Positions 26,143-34,886 are shown, numbered from the stretch's first letter. The stretch: DNA of 41,999 nt from an uncultured Bacilli bacterium (GCA_934086935.1 CAKOIQ010000008.1:1-41999), one strand, 5' to 3'. Program-made: numbers and translations. The notes: generated by a model from the letters alone, not told the origin.

Positions 26143-27160
26143 ATTTTGTTGTTTTATTTGATTGTGCTTGTAACATTTGGTTACTAATATAAGTAGAATA
26201 TTGTTTAGATAATGAGCTATCTTCAATTTTCATACCATATTTTTTTCTTAATTCTACTAAAGCATTAATTTGCATTGTATTATCGTCTTCTTTAGCTTTA
26301 TCAGCTAGAGTAGTAATAATAGTGTCTTTAACTTTATCTAAAGCTTCTTTTTCTTTTTCACCTGTTTTTAAGATGATATGATAACCGAATTTGGTTTTAA
26401 CTGGTGTTGTAGTATATTTATTTAATTTAAGGGCATACGCAGCTGTTTCAAATTCTGAAACCATATCACCTTTATTAAAGTAACCTAAATCTCCACCTTT
26501 ATCTTTATTTGAGTCATCATTAGAGTATTCTTTAGCTAAGTCATCAAATTTAGCACCATCATTTAATTTCTTAATTACTTCTTTAGCTGTTTTTAAAGCT
26601 TCTTCTTCAGCAGCTTTCTTTTCTTTATCTGTCATAGAATTTGTTGTTTTAGGAGCAATTAAAATATGTTTACAAGAAATGTCTCCAACAAATTCTTCAT
26701 CATAATATTTTTGAATTTGTTTATCAGTTATACTATTTTTAGCATAATCATCAACTGCTTGATTACGATAGTATGTTAATTTTAACATTTCTTTAAATTC
26801 ATCAATAGAATTAATTCCATAATATTTACTTAGTGCTGATAAAAGTGATTTTTCATCATATTTACCATTATCATCAACATAGTATTTTTTAATACTTGTT
26901 AATTGATCTTCGGCATATTTTTTTGCATCACTATCATTTTTAGGATATTCTTTTAATAAAATAGATCTATCAATCATATCTATTAAAGAACTTAAAGCAT
27001 ATTTTTCTTTGATTTCATTGTATAAATCGTCAACACTTATACTAATTTTTGTATTTTCAAATGAAACTACTGCTTCTTTACCATCTGATAGTTTTGGAAC
27101 CTTTCCACATCCGGCTGTACAGCCAAGAATTAATAAAGCAATTAAAATTTTCTTTTTCAT
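26141..27160 (-). CDS. prsA: PrsA-like parvulin foldase lipoprotein
   Basis: A lipoprotein of about 339 aa that helps exported proteins fold by peptidyl-prolyl isomerisation. The start is the ATG at 27160 behind GGAGGGTAAA, giving MKKKILIALLILGCTAGC with lipid Cys at 14 or 18. A SurA-type N-terminal helical chaperone part is followed by a rotamase domain at about 155-265: CKHILIAP, AKFDDLAKEYSNDDSN, GGDLGYFNKGDMV and FGYHIILKTGEK. A clear promoter sits just upstream on the same strand. It likely serves the many secreted multidomain proteins encoded in this window. Confidence 0.9.
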   Translation of the reverse strand: MKKKILIALLILGCTAGCGKVPKLSDGKEAVVSFENTKISISVDDLYNEIKEKYALSSLIDMIDRSILLKEYPKNDSDAKKYAEDQLTSIKKYYVDDNGKYDEKSLLSALSKYYGINSIDEFKEMLKLTYYRNQAVDDYAKNSITDKQIQKYYDEEFVGDISCKHILIAPKTTNSMTDKEKKAAEEEALKTAKEVIKKLNDGAKFDDLAKEYSNDDSNKDKGGDLGYFNKGDMVSEFETAAYALKLNKYTTTPVKTKFGYHIILKTGEKEKEALDKVKDTIITTLADKAKEDDNTMQINALVELRKKYGMKIEDSSLSKQYSTYISNQMLQAQSNKTTK

Positions 27161-27179
27161 TTTACCCTCCATAGGCATT

Positions 27180-27208
27180 ATTATAGCAGTGATTATTACA
27201 AAATACAA
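27180..27208 (-). promoter_or_regulatory. prsA-like promoter
   Basis: On the minus strand TTGTAT (27208-27203), 17 bases, TATAAT (27185-27180). The transcript would start near 27173, which supports the ATG at 27160 over any upstream start. Confidence 0.75.
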
Positions 27209-27265
27209 GAACACAATTTGTTATTTTTGCGTACAATAAAGTGAGATATGAAAAGGAGGGAGATT

Positions 27266-27364
27266 ATGAACGCTTGTTGTAATAATAATGGTATAAGTGG
27301 TGCTGCATTTATACTTGTATTATTTATTCTTTTAGTAATCATAGTTGGAGCTGCTGTTATTTAA
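27266..27364 (+). CDS. YjcZ-like hydrophobic microprotein, first of two
   Basis: A 32-aa peptide behind AAAAGGAGGG: MNACCNNNGISGAAFILVL, then an Ile/Val/Leu helix ending in GAAVI. A short polar or Cys-rich head followed by one helix ending in an I-V-G-A pattern is typical of YjcZ/SscA-type proteins, which in bacilli are made during sporulation. The same design repeats 16 bases downstream. A TACAAT at 27232-27237 may be the -10 box, divergent from prsA. I see no sporulation gene nearby, so the role here is open. Confidence 0.65.
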   Translation: MNACCNNNGISGAAFILVLFILLVIIVGAAVI

Positions 27365-27380
27365 TAAAGGAGGTTAGATT

Positions 27381-27491
27381 ATGTGTAATGAGAAGAAGAA
27401 ACCGTGTCCAAGAAATAATATAAGTGACGCTTTCATAGTATTAGTTTTATTTATATTATTAGCAATAATTCTTGGTGCTGTTTTAGTTTAG
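27381..27491 (+). CDS. YjcZ-like hydrophobic microprotein, second of two
   Basis: A 36-aa peptide behind AAAGGAGG: a charged, Cys-containing head (MCNEKKKPCPRNNISD) and a helix AFIVLVLFILLAIILGAVLV. Head and helix lengths match the preceding microprotein, and the helix cores share the A-F-I-x-x-L-F-I-L-L pattern, so the two are probably an ancient tandem duplication. A terminator follows at once, making a two-gene unit. Confidence 0.65.
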   Translation: MCNEKKKPCPRNNISDAFIVLVLFILLAIILGAVLV

Positions 27492-27495
27492 ATAT

Positions 27496-27519
27496 AAGAG
27501 GTTTTTTCCTCTTTTTTTA
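27496..27519 (+). terminator. Terminator of the microprotein pair
   Basis: AAGAGG (27496-27501), loop of T, CCTCTT (27508-27513), then a T-run. Confidence 0.85.
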
Positions 27520-27563
27520 TTGCTATTTTTGTGTTAAAATCATGTTTAGAATAGGTGATATTA

Positions 27564-29312
27564 ATGTTTGGTAAAATAATAGATATTTATGAAGATTATG
27601 TAATTGTGGAAAATGCTACACATAAACTTGATATTAATTATATGAATTATCATGTTGTATTCCCTGAAAATGGTCGTTTAGTTGTTGGTGAGATTGTATC
27701 AATGAATGAAAACGAAATCAAAATATTTTTAGTTGGTGAAATTAGAAATGATAAATTTAATGCAGGAGTTATAAAGAAACCTAATTTTAATGCAAAACCT
27801 AGAATTGTTTATAAGAGTGAGGTTGAAAAATTTTTAGGTAATCAGGATATTGGCTCTATTGATACTTTATATATAGGTAAATCTTTAATTTATGATGGAT
27901 TTAGTGTAAGTGTAGGGTTAAATGATTTCTTTTCTAATCATTTTGCAATATTAGGTAGTACTGGTTCAGGTAAAAGTTGTGGGGTAGCACGTATTTTACA
28001 AAATTTGTTTTATCATAATGATGAAAAAATGCCAGTTAATTCTCATATTATTTTATTTGATGTTTATGGTGAATATAATAGTGCTTTATCAAAAATAAAT
28101 GAATTACCAGAATTAGGATATAAGTATTATACTTCTAATTTAAGTATTGGTGATGGTGATATAATTAATATTCCTGCTTATTTTTTGGAAGTAGATGATT
28201 TAGCTTTGTTACTTAATGCGACATCTTCTTCACAATTACCTATATTAGAAAAAGCATTACAATTAGTATATATTTTTAAGAGTGAAGATCAATCTATGCA
28301 ATTATATAAAGATAATATTATTGCTAAGGCTTTATTAGATGTTTTATCAAGTGGTAGAACTTCTACACAAATTAGAGATCAAATTGTCGCTGTTTTAACA
28401 AGATATAATACTCCGTCAATTAATTTAAATACACCTATAGTTCAACCTGGATATACTAGAACTTTAACGCAATGTTTAAATATAGATAATCAAGGTAAAA
28501 TGAATAATGTTCAGTTGGTTGTTGATTATTTAGAAAAGATTCAAAAGGTAGATATAAGTCATATAATAGTTGATAGAAGTATTATTTATGATTTAGATGA
28601 TTTATATTATGCTTTAGATTTTGCATTAATTAGTGAAGGTATGCTTAAGAGTGAGAAAGTTTATGATGAGTATAATCAATTGCTAACAAGATTATCTCAA
28701 ATTATAAATAGTGATAATAAGAAGTTTTTTGAATCTGGTAATACTAAAATTAGCAAAGATACTTTTGTTAAAAATTTATTTGATGGAAATCAGATTATTA
28801 ATATGAATTTAAACTATATTGATGAAAGATTTGCTAAAACTTTAACTAAAATTTTTACGAAGATATTTTTTAATTTTGCTACTAATTTAAAAGAGAGAGG
28901 AAGTTATCCTATTCATATTATTTTAGAAGAAGCACATAGATATGTTCAAAATGATAGTGATATTAATGTTATTGGTTATAATATTTTTGAACGTATTACT
29001 AAAGAGGGAAGAAAGTATGGGGTTATTTTAGGACTTATTACTCAAAGACCAAGTGAGTTATCTGCTACCGCTTTATCACAATGTTCTAATTTTATTGCAT
29101 TTAGAATGTTTCATCCTAATGATCTAATGATTATTAGTAATATTGCAAGTAATGTTAGTCAAGAAACAATTAATAAAGTTAGAAATTTAACACCAGGAAC
29201 AGTAATGGTATTTGGGGTATCTTTTAAATTACCACTTATTGCTAAATTAGATTTACCTGATCCAATGCCTCAATCTACTAATGTTAATATAAAAAATAGA
29301 TGGTATAATTAA
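27564..29312 (+). CDS. HerA-like (DUF87) hexameric ATPase
   Basis: A 582-aa cytoplasmic motor of the HerA/FtsK superfamily. An N-terminal HAS-barrel-like beta domain (about 1-95) is followed by Walker A GSTGSGKS at residues 131-138, then FDVYGEYNSAL. Walker B with catalytic acids is HIILEEAHRY, and an Arg-finger region (FERITKEGRKYG) and sensor TQRPSELS follow. HerA enzymes usually process DNA ends with the nuclease NurA; no NurA lies next to it. AGAATAG precedes the gene, and the ATG at 27564 is used because GGTG nearby serves as ribosome site. It stands alone, so it may be a housekeeping translocase or part of a defence set encoded elsewhere. Confidence 0.88.
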   Translation: MFGKIIDIYEDYVIVENATHKLDINYMNYHVVFPENGRLVVGEIVSMNENEIKIFLVGEIRNDKFNAGVIKKPNFNAKPRIVYKSEVEKFLGNQDIGSIDTLYIGKSLIYDGFSVSVGLNDFFSNHFAILGSTGSGKSCGVARILQNLFYHNDEKMPVNSHIILFDVYGEYNSALSKINELPELGYKYYTSNLSIGDGDIINIPAYFLEVDDLALLLNATSSSQLPILEKALQLVYIFKSEDQSMQLYKDNIIAKALLDVLSSGRTSTQIRDQIVAVLTRYNTPSINLNTPIVQPGYTRTLTQCLNIDNQGKMNNVQLVVDYLEKIQKVDISHIIVDRSIIYDLDDLYYALDFALISEGMLKSEKVYDEYNQLLTRLSQIINSDNKKFFESGNTKISKDTFVKNLFDGNQIINMNLNYIDERFAKTLTKIFTKIFFNFATNLKERGSYPIHIILEEAHRYVQNDSDINVIGYNIFERITKEGRKYGVILGLITQRPSELSATALSQCSNFIAFRMFHPNDLMIISNIASNVSQETINKVRNLTPGTVMVFGVSFKLPLIAKLDLPDPMPQSTNVNIKNRWYN

Positions 29313-29320
29313 TTTTATTA

Positions 29321-29349
29321 TTGACATTGTAATAAATATTTCATATAAT
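29321..29349 (+). promoter_or_regulatory. Near-consensus promoter of a candidate RNA
   Basis: TTGACA (29321-29326), 17 bases, TATAAT (29344-29349): a perfect vegetative promoter, the best in the window. No coding frame of note follows for 440 bases. Confidence 0.85.
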
Positions 29350-29355
29350 ATTATT

Positions 29356-29735
29356 GTCTAGAATAGAAAAACACATTGTTTGATTTTAATGACTTGCATA
29401 TTTTAATTAAAGGTTAAGGTATGCATATTGATATTATTATTATTTTTAAAATATAGAGTTTTATTTATATTTTTATTAATTTAATAATAATGATTAATTT
29501 CAGGTGTGTTTTGGGTAGTAAAGAAATTGTTATAACAATCTTATCTACGCTAGATGTAACACGTGTTATGGAGAGAGTTACTCCTAAAGATAAGCAATTG
29601 CCGGTTGGGTACTGATAATGCCTCTGTATGTTTTTAAATTTAAGGTTTTTGAATAAAAGATTTTGATTTTAAAGATATTTTGTAATTGTTCTAAAAACTA
29701 GGACTAGTTATTTTATCAGAATAGCTAGTTTTTTT
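29356..29735 (+). ncRNA. Candidate structured non-coding RNA, about 380 nt
   Basis: The span from the consensus promoter to a strong terminator has no credible gene. It can fold: AAAACACA (29368-29375) pairs with TGTGTTTT (29505-29512), enclosing a TGCATA/TATGCA hairpin. A second domain is closed by CTTATCT (29540-29546) with AGATAAG (29588-29594). It holds the hairpins AACACGTGTT (29558-29567) and GGAG/CTCC (29570-29584). The second domain is less AT-rich than the surroundings. I checked it against tmRNA, RNase P, SRP, 6S and common riboswitches and could not match it. It is either an independent RNA or a leader that ends before the gene at 29792. Confidence 0.6.
29703..29735 (+). terminator. 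Terminator of the candidate RNA
   Basis: ACTAGTTATTTT (29703-29714), loop ATC, AGAATAGCTAGT (29718-29729) pair over 12 positions with G-U, followed by seven T. Confidence 0.88.
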
Positions 29736-29736
29736 A

Positions 29737-29780
29737 TTGCATAAAAGAATTGCATCTGATATAATTTAATGTGAGAATAG
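29737..29780 (+). promoter_or_regulatory. Promoter of the four-gene AAA+ cluster
   Basis: TTGCAT (29737-29742), 17 bases, TATAAT (29760-29765), then AGAATAG (29774-29780). Transcription starts after a GTG at 29771, which fixes the downstream GTG at 29792 as the start codon. Confidence 0.7.
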
Positions 29781-29791
29781 AGGTAGGTCGA

Positions 29792-30934
29792 GTGAATACT
29801 AATATGTTTAATGAATATTATTCTTATAAGTTAAAGACTGTATGTCAATACTCTATTTTGTTATCTAAAATTCTAGGTGTAGATAAAAATAAATTATGGC
29901 ATCGTAGAAAAGATTTAGATAATTCTATTGAATATATAGTAAATGATTATTTTAAAAGAATGAATGAGTATGATAGGGTTCAATATAAAAGTTTAGTTAG
30001 ATGTTTTATTACTGATAAAGATATATCTAAATATCATATTGATAAAGAACTTTATAGTGTTATTAATTATTTTATTGAAAATAAAAGAGGTTTTGAAATA
30101 AGCGCTTATGAAAAAGAAATTGTTTTAGCAGCAATTATCTTATATATAGCTAATAATATTGATATTTCAACTAGTCCTTATAAAGTAAATAAAAATAATT
30201 ATAAGACAATCGTTCTTAGTTATTTAGAAAAATTTAATAAGATAGATTACATTCATTTGATTGATGATGGTAAAAAGAATACAAAAATTTTATTAGAACT
30301 TATTAAAACTAATGTTAGAAAAGAAAGAAGAATATTTGAACTTTTATCTAGTAATGTTTCTTTTAATAAATATATTGATATTTCTTTAGAAAATATTTAT
30401 TATTTAGCTTCTTATAATTATAGTGTTCCGGGACTTAATAAATTTGATAAAACTGCTGGTAGTTATGTTTATAATCATGAAGATATAGATGATAAATTTG
30501 CTTTGATTAGTGTGGATTTGATTGTTGTTAGTTTGATGAAATTATTCTCAGTTAGAAGATTTAATAAAATATTTTTCTTACCGCTTAAAAGAGAATTTAT
30601 ATTAAATGAGAATAATTTGAAGAAATTAAGTAGTTTATTAAAAAATGACTATTTAGATAAGAGAATTAAAATATTATATAATTTTGATGATCTTAGTGAG
30701 AAAAGTAATAACATATTTGGTAAGTACCATTTAGATTATTATATATATTGTAGTAAGAATACGAAATTTGATTCAGTAGATGATGAATTTAAGAAGAAAG
30801 ATTATTTAGTAAGTAATGATTTTTACTTAAATAATAAAAGATTTGTTGATGGTTTACTTGAAGATGGAGTTAATGTCATTGTAGAGAAGTTTGATGGTAT
30901 TGTTACTGATAAGAAATTAATTGAGGAAAGTTAG
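29792..30934 (+). CDS. Unrecognised 380-aa protein heading the AAA+ cluster
   Basis: A soluble protein starting at GTG 29792, four bases after AGAGGTAGG. It is mostly helical in the first 220 residues, with no signal or membrane segment; FALISVDLIVVSLMKLFSV near 235-255 is the most hydrophobic part. The second half alternates strands and helices (KIFFLPLKREFIL, IKILYNFDDLSEK, HLDYYIYCSKNTKFDS), ending with VNVIVEKFDGIVTDKK. That could be a Rossmann-like fold. No catalytic motif is recognisable. The next gene follows after 11 bases, so it belongs to an operon with the McrB-like ATPase and the DUF2357-type protein and is probably a partner of them. Confidence 0.75.
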   Translation: MNTNMFNEYYSYKLKTVCQYSILLSKILGVDKNKLWHRRKDLDNSIEYIVNDYFKRMNEYDRVQYKSLVRCFITDKDISKYHIDKELYSVINYFIENKRGFEISAYEKEIVLAAIILYIANNIDISTSPYKVNKNNYKTIVLSYLEKFNKIDYIHLIDDGKKNTKILLELIKTNVRKERRIFELLSSNVSFNKYIDISLENIYYLASYNYSVPGLNKFDKTAGSYVYNHEDIDDKFALISVDLIVVSLMKLFSVRRFNKIFFLPLKREFILNENNLKKLSSLLKNDYLDKRIKILYNFDDLSEKSNNIFGKYHLDYYIYCSKNTKFDSVDDEFKKKDYLVSNDFYLNNKRFVDGLLEDGVNVIVEKFDGIVTDKKLIEES

Positions 30935-30945
30935 GAGTGAAGGAT

Positions 30946-32454
30946 ATGAATGTAAATAGTGAATTTTTCTTAGAATTTATGAAACCACTTTTAGGTGGTG
31001 TTTGGGATTTTATTAAGGCTATTGGGAATGCCATAGTTAAAATATTTAATCTTGCTAATTACTTTGATATCGTAAATAAATATAATTCACAAGGAAAAGG
31101 TGTAAGTGTTTTTGTAGTTATTCTTGCGGTTTTATGTTTAGTTATATTATTTGGATTGCTTGTATTCTTGATTTATAGAGCAGTTAAAAGATTTATTAGG
31201 TATCGTCATAGTTTAGCGCATCAAGAGGCTTTAGTTGATGAGATTGATAGTCTTAATAATGATATTGTTAAATTAAAGAGTGAAAATCAAAGATTTTTAG
31301 AAATGACTGATCCTAGTGCAGGAGAGGTTGAATATGATGAAAAGGGTAATATTACTAATAAACTTAAAGAGGGAGAAAGTAGATTCTTTAAATTAAGTAA
31401 AATTGATGAGAAGTATGCTAATTATGTTGCTCCTGAATTACATGAGACTATTACTTTAGAACAAATTTGTGAACAATTTAGAAATTATTCTGCTAATAAA
31501 ATGGGTCTATATTATACAATAGATTTAATTAGATTGTTTATTTCAGCTTTTGCTTCTAATAGATTGATTATCTTACAAGGTATTTCTGGTACTGGTAAAA
31601 CATCACTTGCTTATTCATTTGGATACTTTATTAAGAATGAATCTACTATTGCTAGTGTTCAACCTTCTTGGAGAGATAGTACTGAAATTTTTGGTTATTT
31701 CAATGAGTTTACTAAACGTTTTAATGAAACTGAAGTTTTAAGTAAGATGTATGAGGCTAAGTATAATAATCAAATTTATGTAACGGTATTAGATGAGATG
31801 AATATTTCTCGTGTTGAATATTATTTCGCAGAAATGTTATCTATTTTAGAATTACCTAGTACTGATGAATGGGTTATTGATTTAGTTCCAAACTCTTGGG
31901 ATACTGACCCTAAATTACTTGAAGATGGTAGATTTAAGTTACCAACTAATATGTGGTATATTGGTACTATTAATAATGATGACTCTACATTTATGATTAC
32001 TGATAAGGTTTATGATCGTGCTATGCCTATTAATATTGATACTAAGGGTGTTGAATTTGATGCTCCTGAAACGGAAGCTTTAGATATTAGCGCTACTTAT
32101 TTTGAATCTTTATTTGCAAAAGCTCAAAAAGAACATCCTGTTAGTGAAGATACTTTAAATAAAATTGCATTAATGGATGATTATGTTATTAATCATTTTA
32201 GACTTGCTTTTGGTAATCGTATTGTTAAACAATTAAAGGATTTTGTTCCGGTTTATGTTGCTTGTGGTGGTAAAGAGATTGTGGCAGTTGATTATTTAAT
32301 TGCTAATAAGATTTTAAGAAAATTTGATCAGTTGAATTTGGCTTATATTCGTAATGAAATTGATGGATTTGTTGAGTTCTTGGATCAAACATTTGGTGAG
32401 GGTGTAATGGTTGAATGTAAGGCCTTCTTAGAAAGATTAAAGAAGACTATATAA
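30946..32454 (+). CDS. Membrane-anchored McrB-like AAA+ ATPase
   Basis: A 502-aa protein with a transmembrane helix at about 52-80, a basic stop-transfer region and a coiled coil (EALVDEIDSLNNDIVKLKSE). A McrB-type AAA+ domain follows from about 185. Walker A is GISGTGKT at 212-219. Walker B is LDEMNISRVEYYFAEML, with Asp283 and Glu284; this LDEMN-x-x-R-x-E-x-Y-F signature is specific to McrB-family nucleotidases. The sensor-1 region reads GTINNDDS where McrB has GTMNTADRS. McrB normally drives a partner McrC nuclease and is soluble; here the ATPase is tied to the membrane and has no DNA-reading N-terminal domain. The ATG at 30946 has AGGAG eight bases before it. The DUF2357-like gene follows. 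Confidence 0.85.
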   Translation: MNVNSEFFLEFMKPLLGGVWDFIKAIGNAIVKIFNLANYFDIVNKYNSQGKGVSVFVVILAVLCLVILFGLLVFLIYRAVKRFIRYRHSLAHQEALVDEIDSLNNDIVKLKSENQRFLEMTDPSAGEVEYDEKGNITNKLKEGESRFFKLSKIDEKYANYVAPELHETITLEQICEQFRNYSANKMGLYYTIDLIRLFISAFASNRLIILQGISGTGKTSLAYSFGYFIKNESTIASVQPSWRDSTEIFGYFNEFTKRFNETEVLSKMYEAKYNNQIYVTVLDEMNISRVEYYFAEMLSILELPSTDEWVIDLVPNSWDTDPKLLEDGRFKLPTNMWYIGTINNDDSTFMITDKVYDRAMPINIDTKGVEFDAPETEALDISATYFESLFAKAQKEHPVSEDTLNKIALMDDYVINHFRLAFGNRIVKQLKDFVPVYVACGGKEIVAVDYLIANKILRKFDQLNLAYIRNEIDGFVEFLDQTFGEGVMVECKAFLERLKKTI

Positions 32455-32477
32455 TTTAGAAAGAAAGATGGTAACTC

Positions 32478-33581
32478 ATGAATAATGAATTAAGTTTACT
32501 TGTTAAAGATATTCCTCAAGATGATGTTGAATTATTTTCTAAAAATACAGTAGCTACTATTGATGCTAAAAAGGTAGTTGATAAGATTACTGTTGATTAT
32601 TCATGGGTTGATGTCTTGGATGAATCAATTCCTTATTTGGATAATATTATTCGTAATCCAAGACGTTTTATTGTTTCTGAAGAAGATATTGTTCCGATTG
32701 AAAAGACTAAAAAGGTTGCTGAAGAGTCTATTAAGCATTTGGCAGTACATACTAATTTAATTCAAGATGTTGATGAAGATGGTATGGTTAAACCAATTAA
32801 GTTACTTAATGTATTTAAAGAAGAAACTATTGATTTATATGAAAATAGATTTGTTTATTCTTTAATTTCTAATCTTTATACTTTTGTTAGGGAACAAATG
32901 ACTTATGAAGAACAAAGTGCTTCTAATAAAGAAGAAAGATGTGTACATTATGAAGCTAATACAAGTTTTGATAATAGAACAGTTAATATAAAACTTGATT
33001 TGGTTAGTAGTGATAGAGATAGACAAGAATTAACTGAAGACATGCTTGAAGAAAGAAAAGAAAAGATTAAACATATTAGTGAAGTATTGGAAGATTTTAA
33101 AGCTAGTAAGTTTATGAAAATGATGTCAAATGCCACTCCAGTTAGAAGTCCGATTAGAAAAACTAATGTTATTTTAAAAGAACAAAACTTTATTAAAGCT
33201 TTACAATTATGGGAGTTTTTAGAAAGTTACCAAGTTGAAAAACCAGTAAGAGAAGAAAAAGAAAATGTTGATTTAACTAGTAAAGCATTAAGTAAAAATT
33301 TCAATATGACTTATTTCTTAAATTATTGTGTTTTATATGATATAGTAAGTGCGGAGGGTACTTTAGTTCCGCCAGAAAAAATAGATTTGTCAGAAGCAAT
33401 TTATGATTATGCTAAAGGATTTGATATAGATGATAAAGAGCTTCGTAAACAAATAAATGATGAACTTACTAAAGCAGAAAATTATAAACAATTACAAAAA
33501 ACTGAAGTTAAGAAATGTTATGATTCATTTATTGATAATCATAATACAAGATTAGCTAAGGCACAATTATTATTTAGATAG
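32478..33581 (+). CDS. DUF2357/McrC-like partner protein lacking a visible nuclease domain
   Basis: A 367-aa soluble, charged protein. The central ETIDLYENRFVYSLISNLYTFV motif is the E-x-x-x-x-E-N-R-F core of DUF2357, the N-terminal domain of McrC-type proteins. It follows an McrB-like ATPase by 23 bases, as McrC genes do. The usual C-terminal PD-(D/E)xK nuclease is not seen: after residue 250 the sequence is helical and ends KAENYKQLQKTEVKKCYDS with no conserved acidic/Lys triad. It may therefore couple the ATPase to another partner instead of cutting DNA. The family call is from one motif plus context. Confidence 0.7.
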   Translation: MNNELSLLVKDIPQDDVELFSKNTVATIDAKKVVDKITVDYSWVDVLDESIPYLDNIIRNPRRFIVSEEDIVPIEKTKKVAEESIKHLAVHTNLIQDVDEDGMVKPIKLLNVFKEETIDLYENRFVYSLISNLYTFVREQMTYEEQSASNKEERCVHYEANTSFDNRTVNIKLDLVSSDRDRQELTEDMLEERKEKIKHISEVLEDFKASKFMKMMSNATPVRSPIRKTNVILKEQNFIKALQLWEFLESYQVEKPVREEKENVDLTSKALSKNFNMTYFLNYCVLYDIVSAEGTLVPPEKIDLSEAIYDYAKGFDIDDKELRKQINDELTKAENYKQLQKTEVKKCYDSFIDNHNTRLAKAQLLFR

Positions 33582-33592
33582 GAGGGATATTG

Positions 33593-34861
33593 ATGGCTAA
33601 AGATAAAAATAAAAAAATTAATCCTATTGCGGGATTTGGTGGAAAAGTTATTGATTTAGCTAAATTTAATATTAAGTCTGATAAAGAACAGTATGAAGAA
33701 ATTAAGAATACTTTAGAAGATATTTATAAAGATAATCTTAAAGTTAATAAAAAGCATATAATGAAAGTTATTGGATTAACTTTAGTTCCTAAAGATGATT
33801 ATGTATACCTTCCTTATAATTTAAAAGTATCTAAAGAAAAATTAAATTTAAGATTTGAAGTAGTTACAAAGAAACCAGTAAGTTTAGGTTTAATAATATT
33901 CTTTATCTGGTTATTTGTATTTGCTTTAGTGGCTGCTACTTATGCAGGATTTAGATATCTTAGTTTAGCTGATTTAAATAAAGATATTGATGGTGATGGT
34001 ATTGCTGATATTAATATTGATATTAATGATGATGATTATGCTGATATTAATATTGATACTAATGGAGATAATAAACCAAATATTAATATTGATTATAAAG
34101 GTAATAGAAAATCTATTTTTAATATAGATAAGAATGGTGATGGAATACCTGATTATAATTTAGTTAATGATGCGACTGGTGATAAATATAAAGAATGTAA
34201 TATTAATTGTGATGTAGATGGTGATGGATGGCCAGATTTAAATTTAGATTTAGATGGTGATGGAGTACCTGATACAGATATAGATACTGATAAAGATGGA
34301 GTTGCTGATTTAAATATTGATTTAAACGGTAATGGTAAGTGTGATGTAATGTGTGATACTGATGGTGATAATAAGTGTGACTATCAATGTATTAAACCAA
34401 GTGATGATGGTAAGAATACTGGTTCATCTTCACAAACAGGTAATCCTAATACTAGTTCAGGATCAACAACTTTAATGCTTAATTTTGTAGATGGTGTTAC
34501 TATTAATGTTGATAATTTATATCCAGATGATCAACCAGGAGTAGCTAAAGTAAATCCTTATAAAACATTTACGATAGAAAATTTATCTAATAATACAATT
34601 ATTTATTCATTAAAGTTTAAGGTTAAAAAAAATACTTTTATTACAGATAATTTCCAATATAAAGTTGAATCTTCAAATGGTGGTGGTTCTTTAGGATATA
34701 CACCGACACCTAAGAGAGATGCTTATATTGTTAGAAATGTTAGTATTCCTGCAAGGGTTAGTCAAAAATATAAAATTACATTTAATTTAGTTGGTACTAA
34801 TAAACCACAAAATCAAGATCAAGGTAAGAATTTTACTGCTGAGATTGATGTTGAATTATAA
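33593..34861 (+). CDS. Membrane protein with Asp-rich calcium-binding-type repeats
   Basis: A 422-aa protein starting at ATG 33593 behind GGAGGG. A cytoplasmic part (1-95) precedes one transmembrane helix (about 99-122). An extracellular array of Asp/Asn loops follows from about 130 to 265, such as DIDGDGIADINIDIND, NIDKNGDGIPDYN, DVDGDGWPDLNLDLDGDG and DTDKDGVADLNIDLNG. The D-x-D-x-D-G spacing is that of EF-hand or thrombospondin type-3 loops, so calcium should stiffen this stalk. Four Cys pairs occur near the end of the array. A C-terminal beta-sandwich (about 290-422) lies furthest out. It is the fourth gene of the AAA+ cluster and the only one with a large external domain. Confidence 0.82.
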   Translation: MAKDKNKKINPIAGFGGKVIDLAKFNIKSDKEQYEEIKNTLEDIYKDNLKVNKKHIMKVIGLTLVPKDDYVYLPYNLKVSKEKLNLRFEVVTKKPVSLGLIIFFIWLFVFALVAATYAGFRYLSLADLNKDIDGDGIADINIDINDDDYADINIDTNGDNKPNINIDYKGNRKSIFNIDKNGDGIPDYNLVNDATGDKYKECNINCDVDGDGWPDLNLDLDGDGVPDTDIDTDKDGVADLNIDLNGNGKCDVMCDTDGDNKCDYQCIKPSDDGKNTGSSSQTGNPNTSSGSTTLMLNFVDGVTINVDNLYPDDQPGVAKVNPYKTFTIENLSNNTIIYSLKFKVKKNTFITDNFQYKVESSNGGGSLGYTPTPKRDAYIVRNVSIPARVSQKYKITFNLVGTNKPQNQDQGKNFTAEIDVEL

Positions 34862-34886
34862 AACTCATTTACTTGAGTTTTTTTTC
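34861..34886 (+). terminator. Terminator after the AAA+ cluster
   Basis: AAACTCA (34861-34867), a six-base loop, TGAGTTT (34874-34880), then a T-run. Confidence 0.85.

Noticed and set aside
29526..29539. ATTGTTATAACAAT also found at 39516-39529, with a shorter match at 38176-38185; considered as a shared RNA or repeat family.
   Set aside because: The copy at 39516 is part of the decayed sortase coding sequence (CYNNS), and the flanks of the three do not align. It is a chance AT-rich palindrome.
29540..29640. Possible TPP riboswitch, because of CTGATAATGCC followed by CTGTATG.
   Set aside because: The obligatory CTGAGA and the 5' GGGG-type strand are missing, and the next gene has no thiamine role.
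30946..33581. McrBC restriction system.
   Set aside because: The ATPase is membrane-anchored without a DNA-reading domain and the partner shows no nuclease triad, so calling it restriction would go beyond the sequence.
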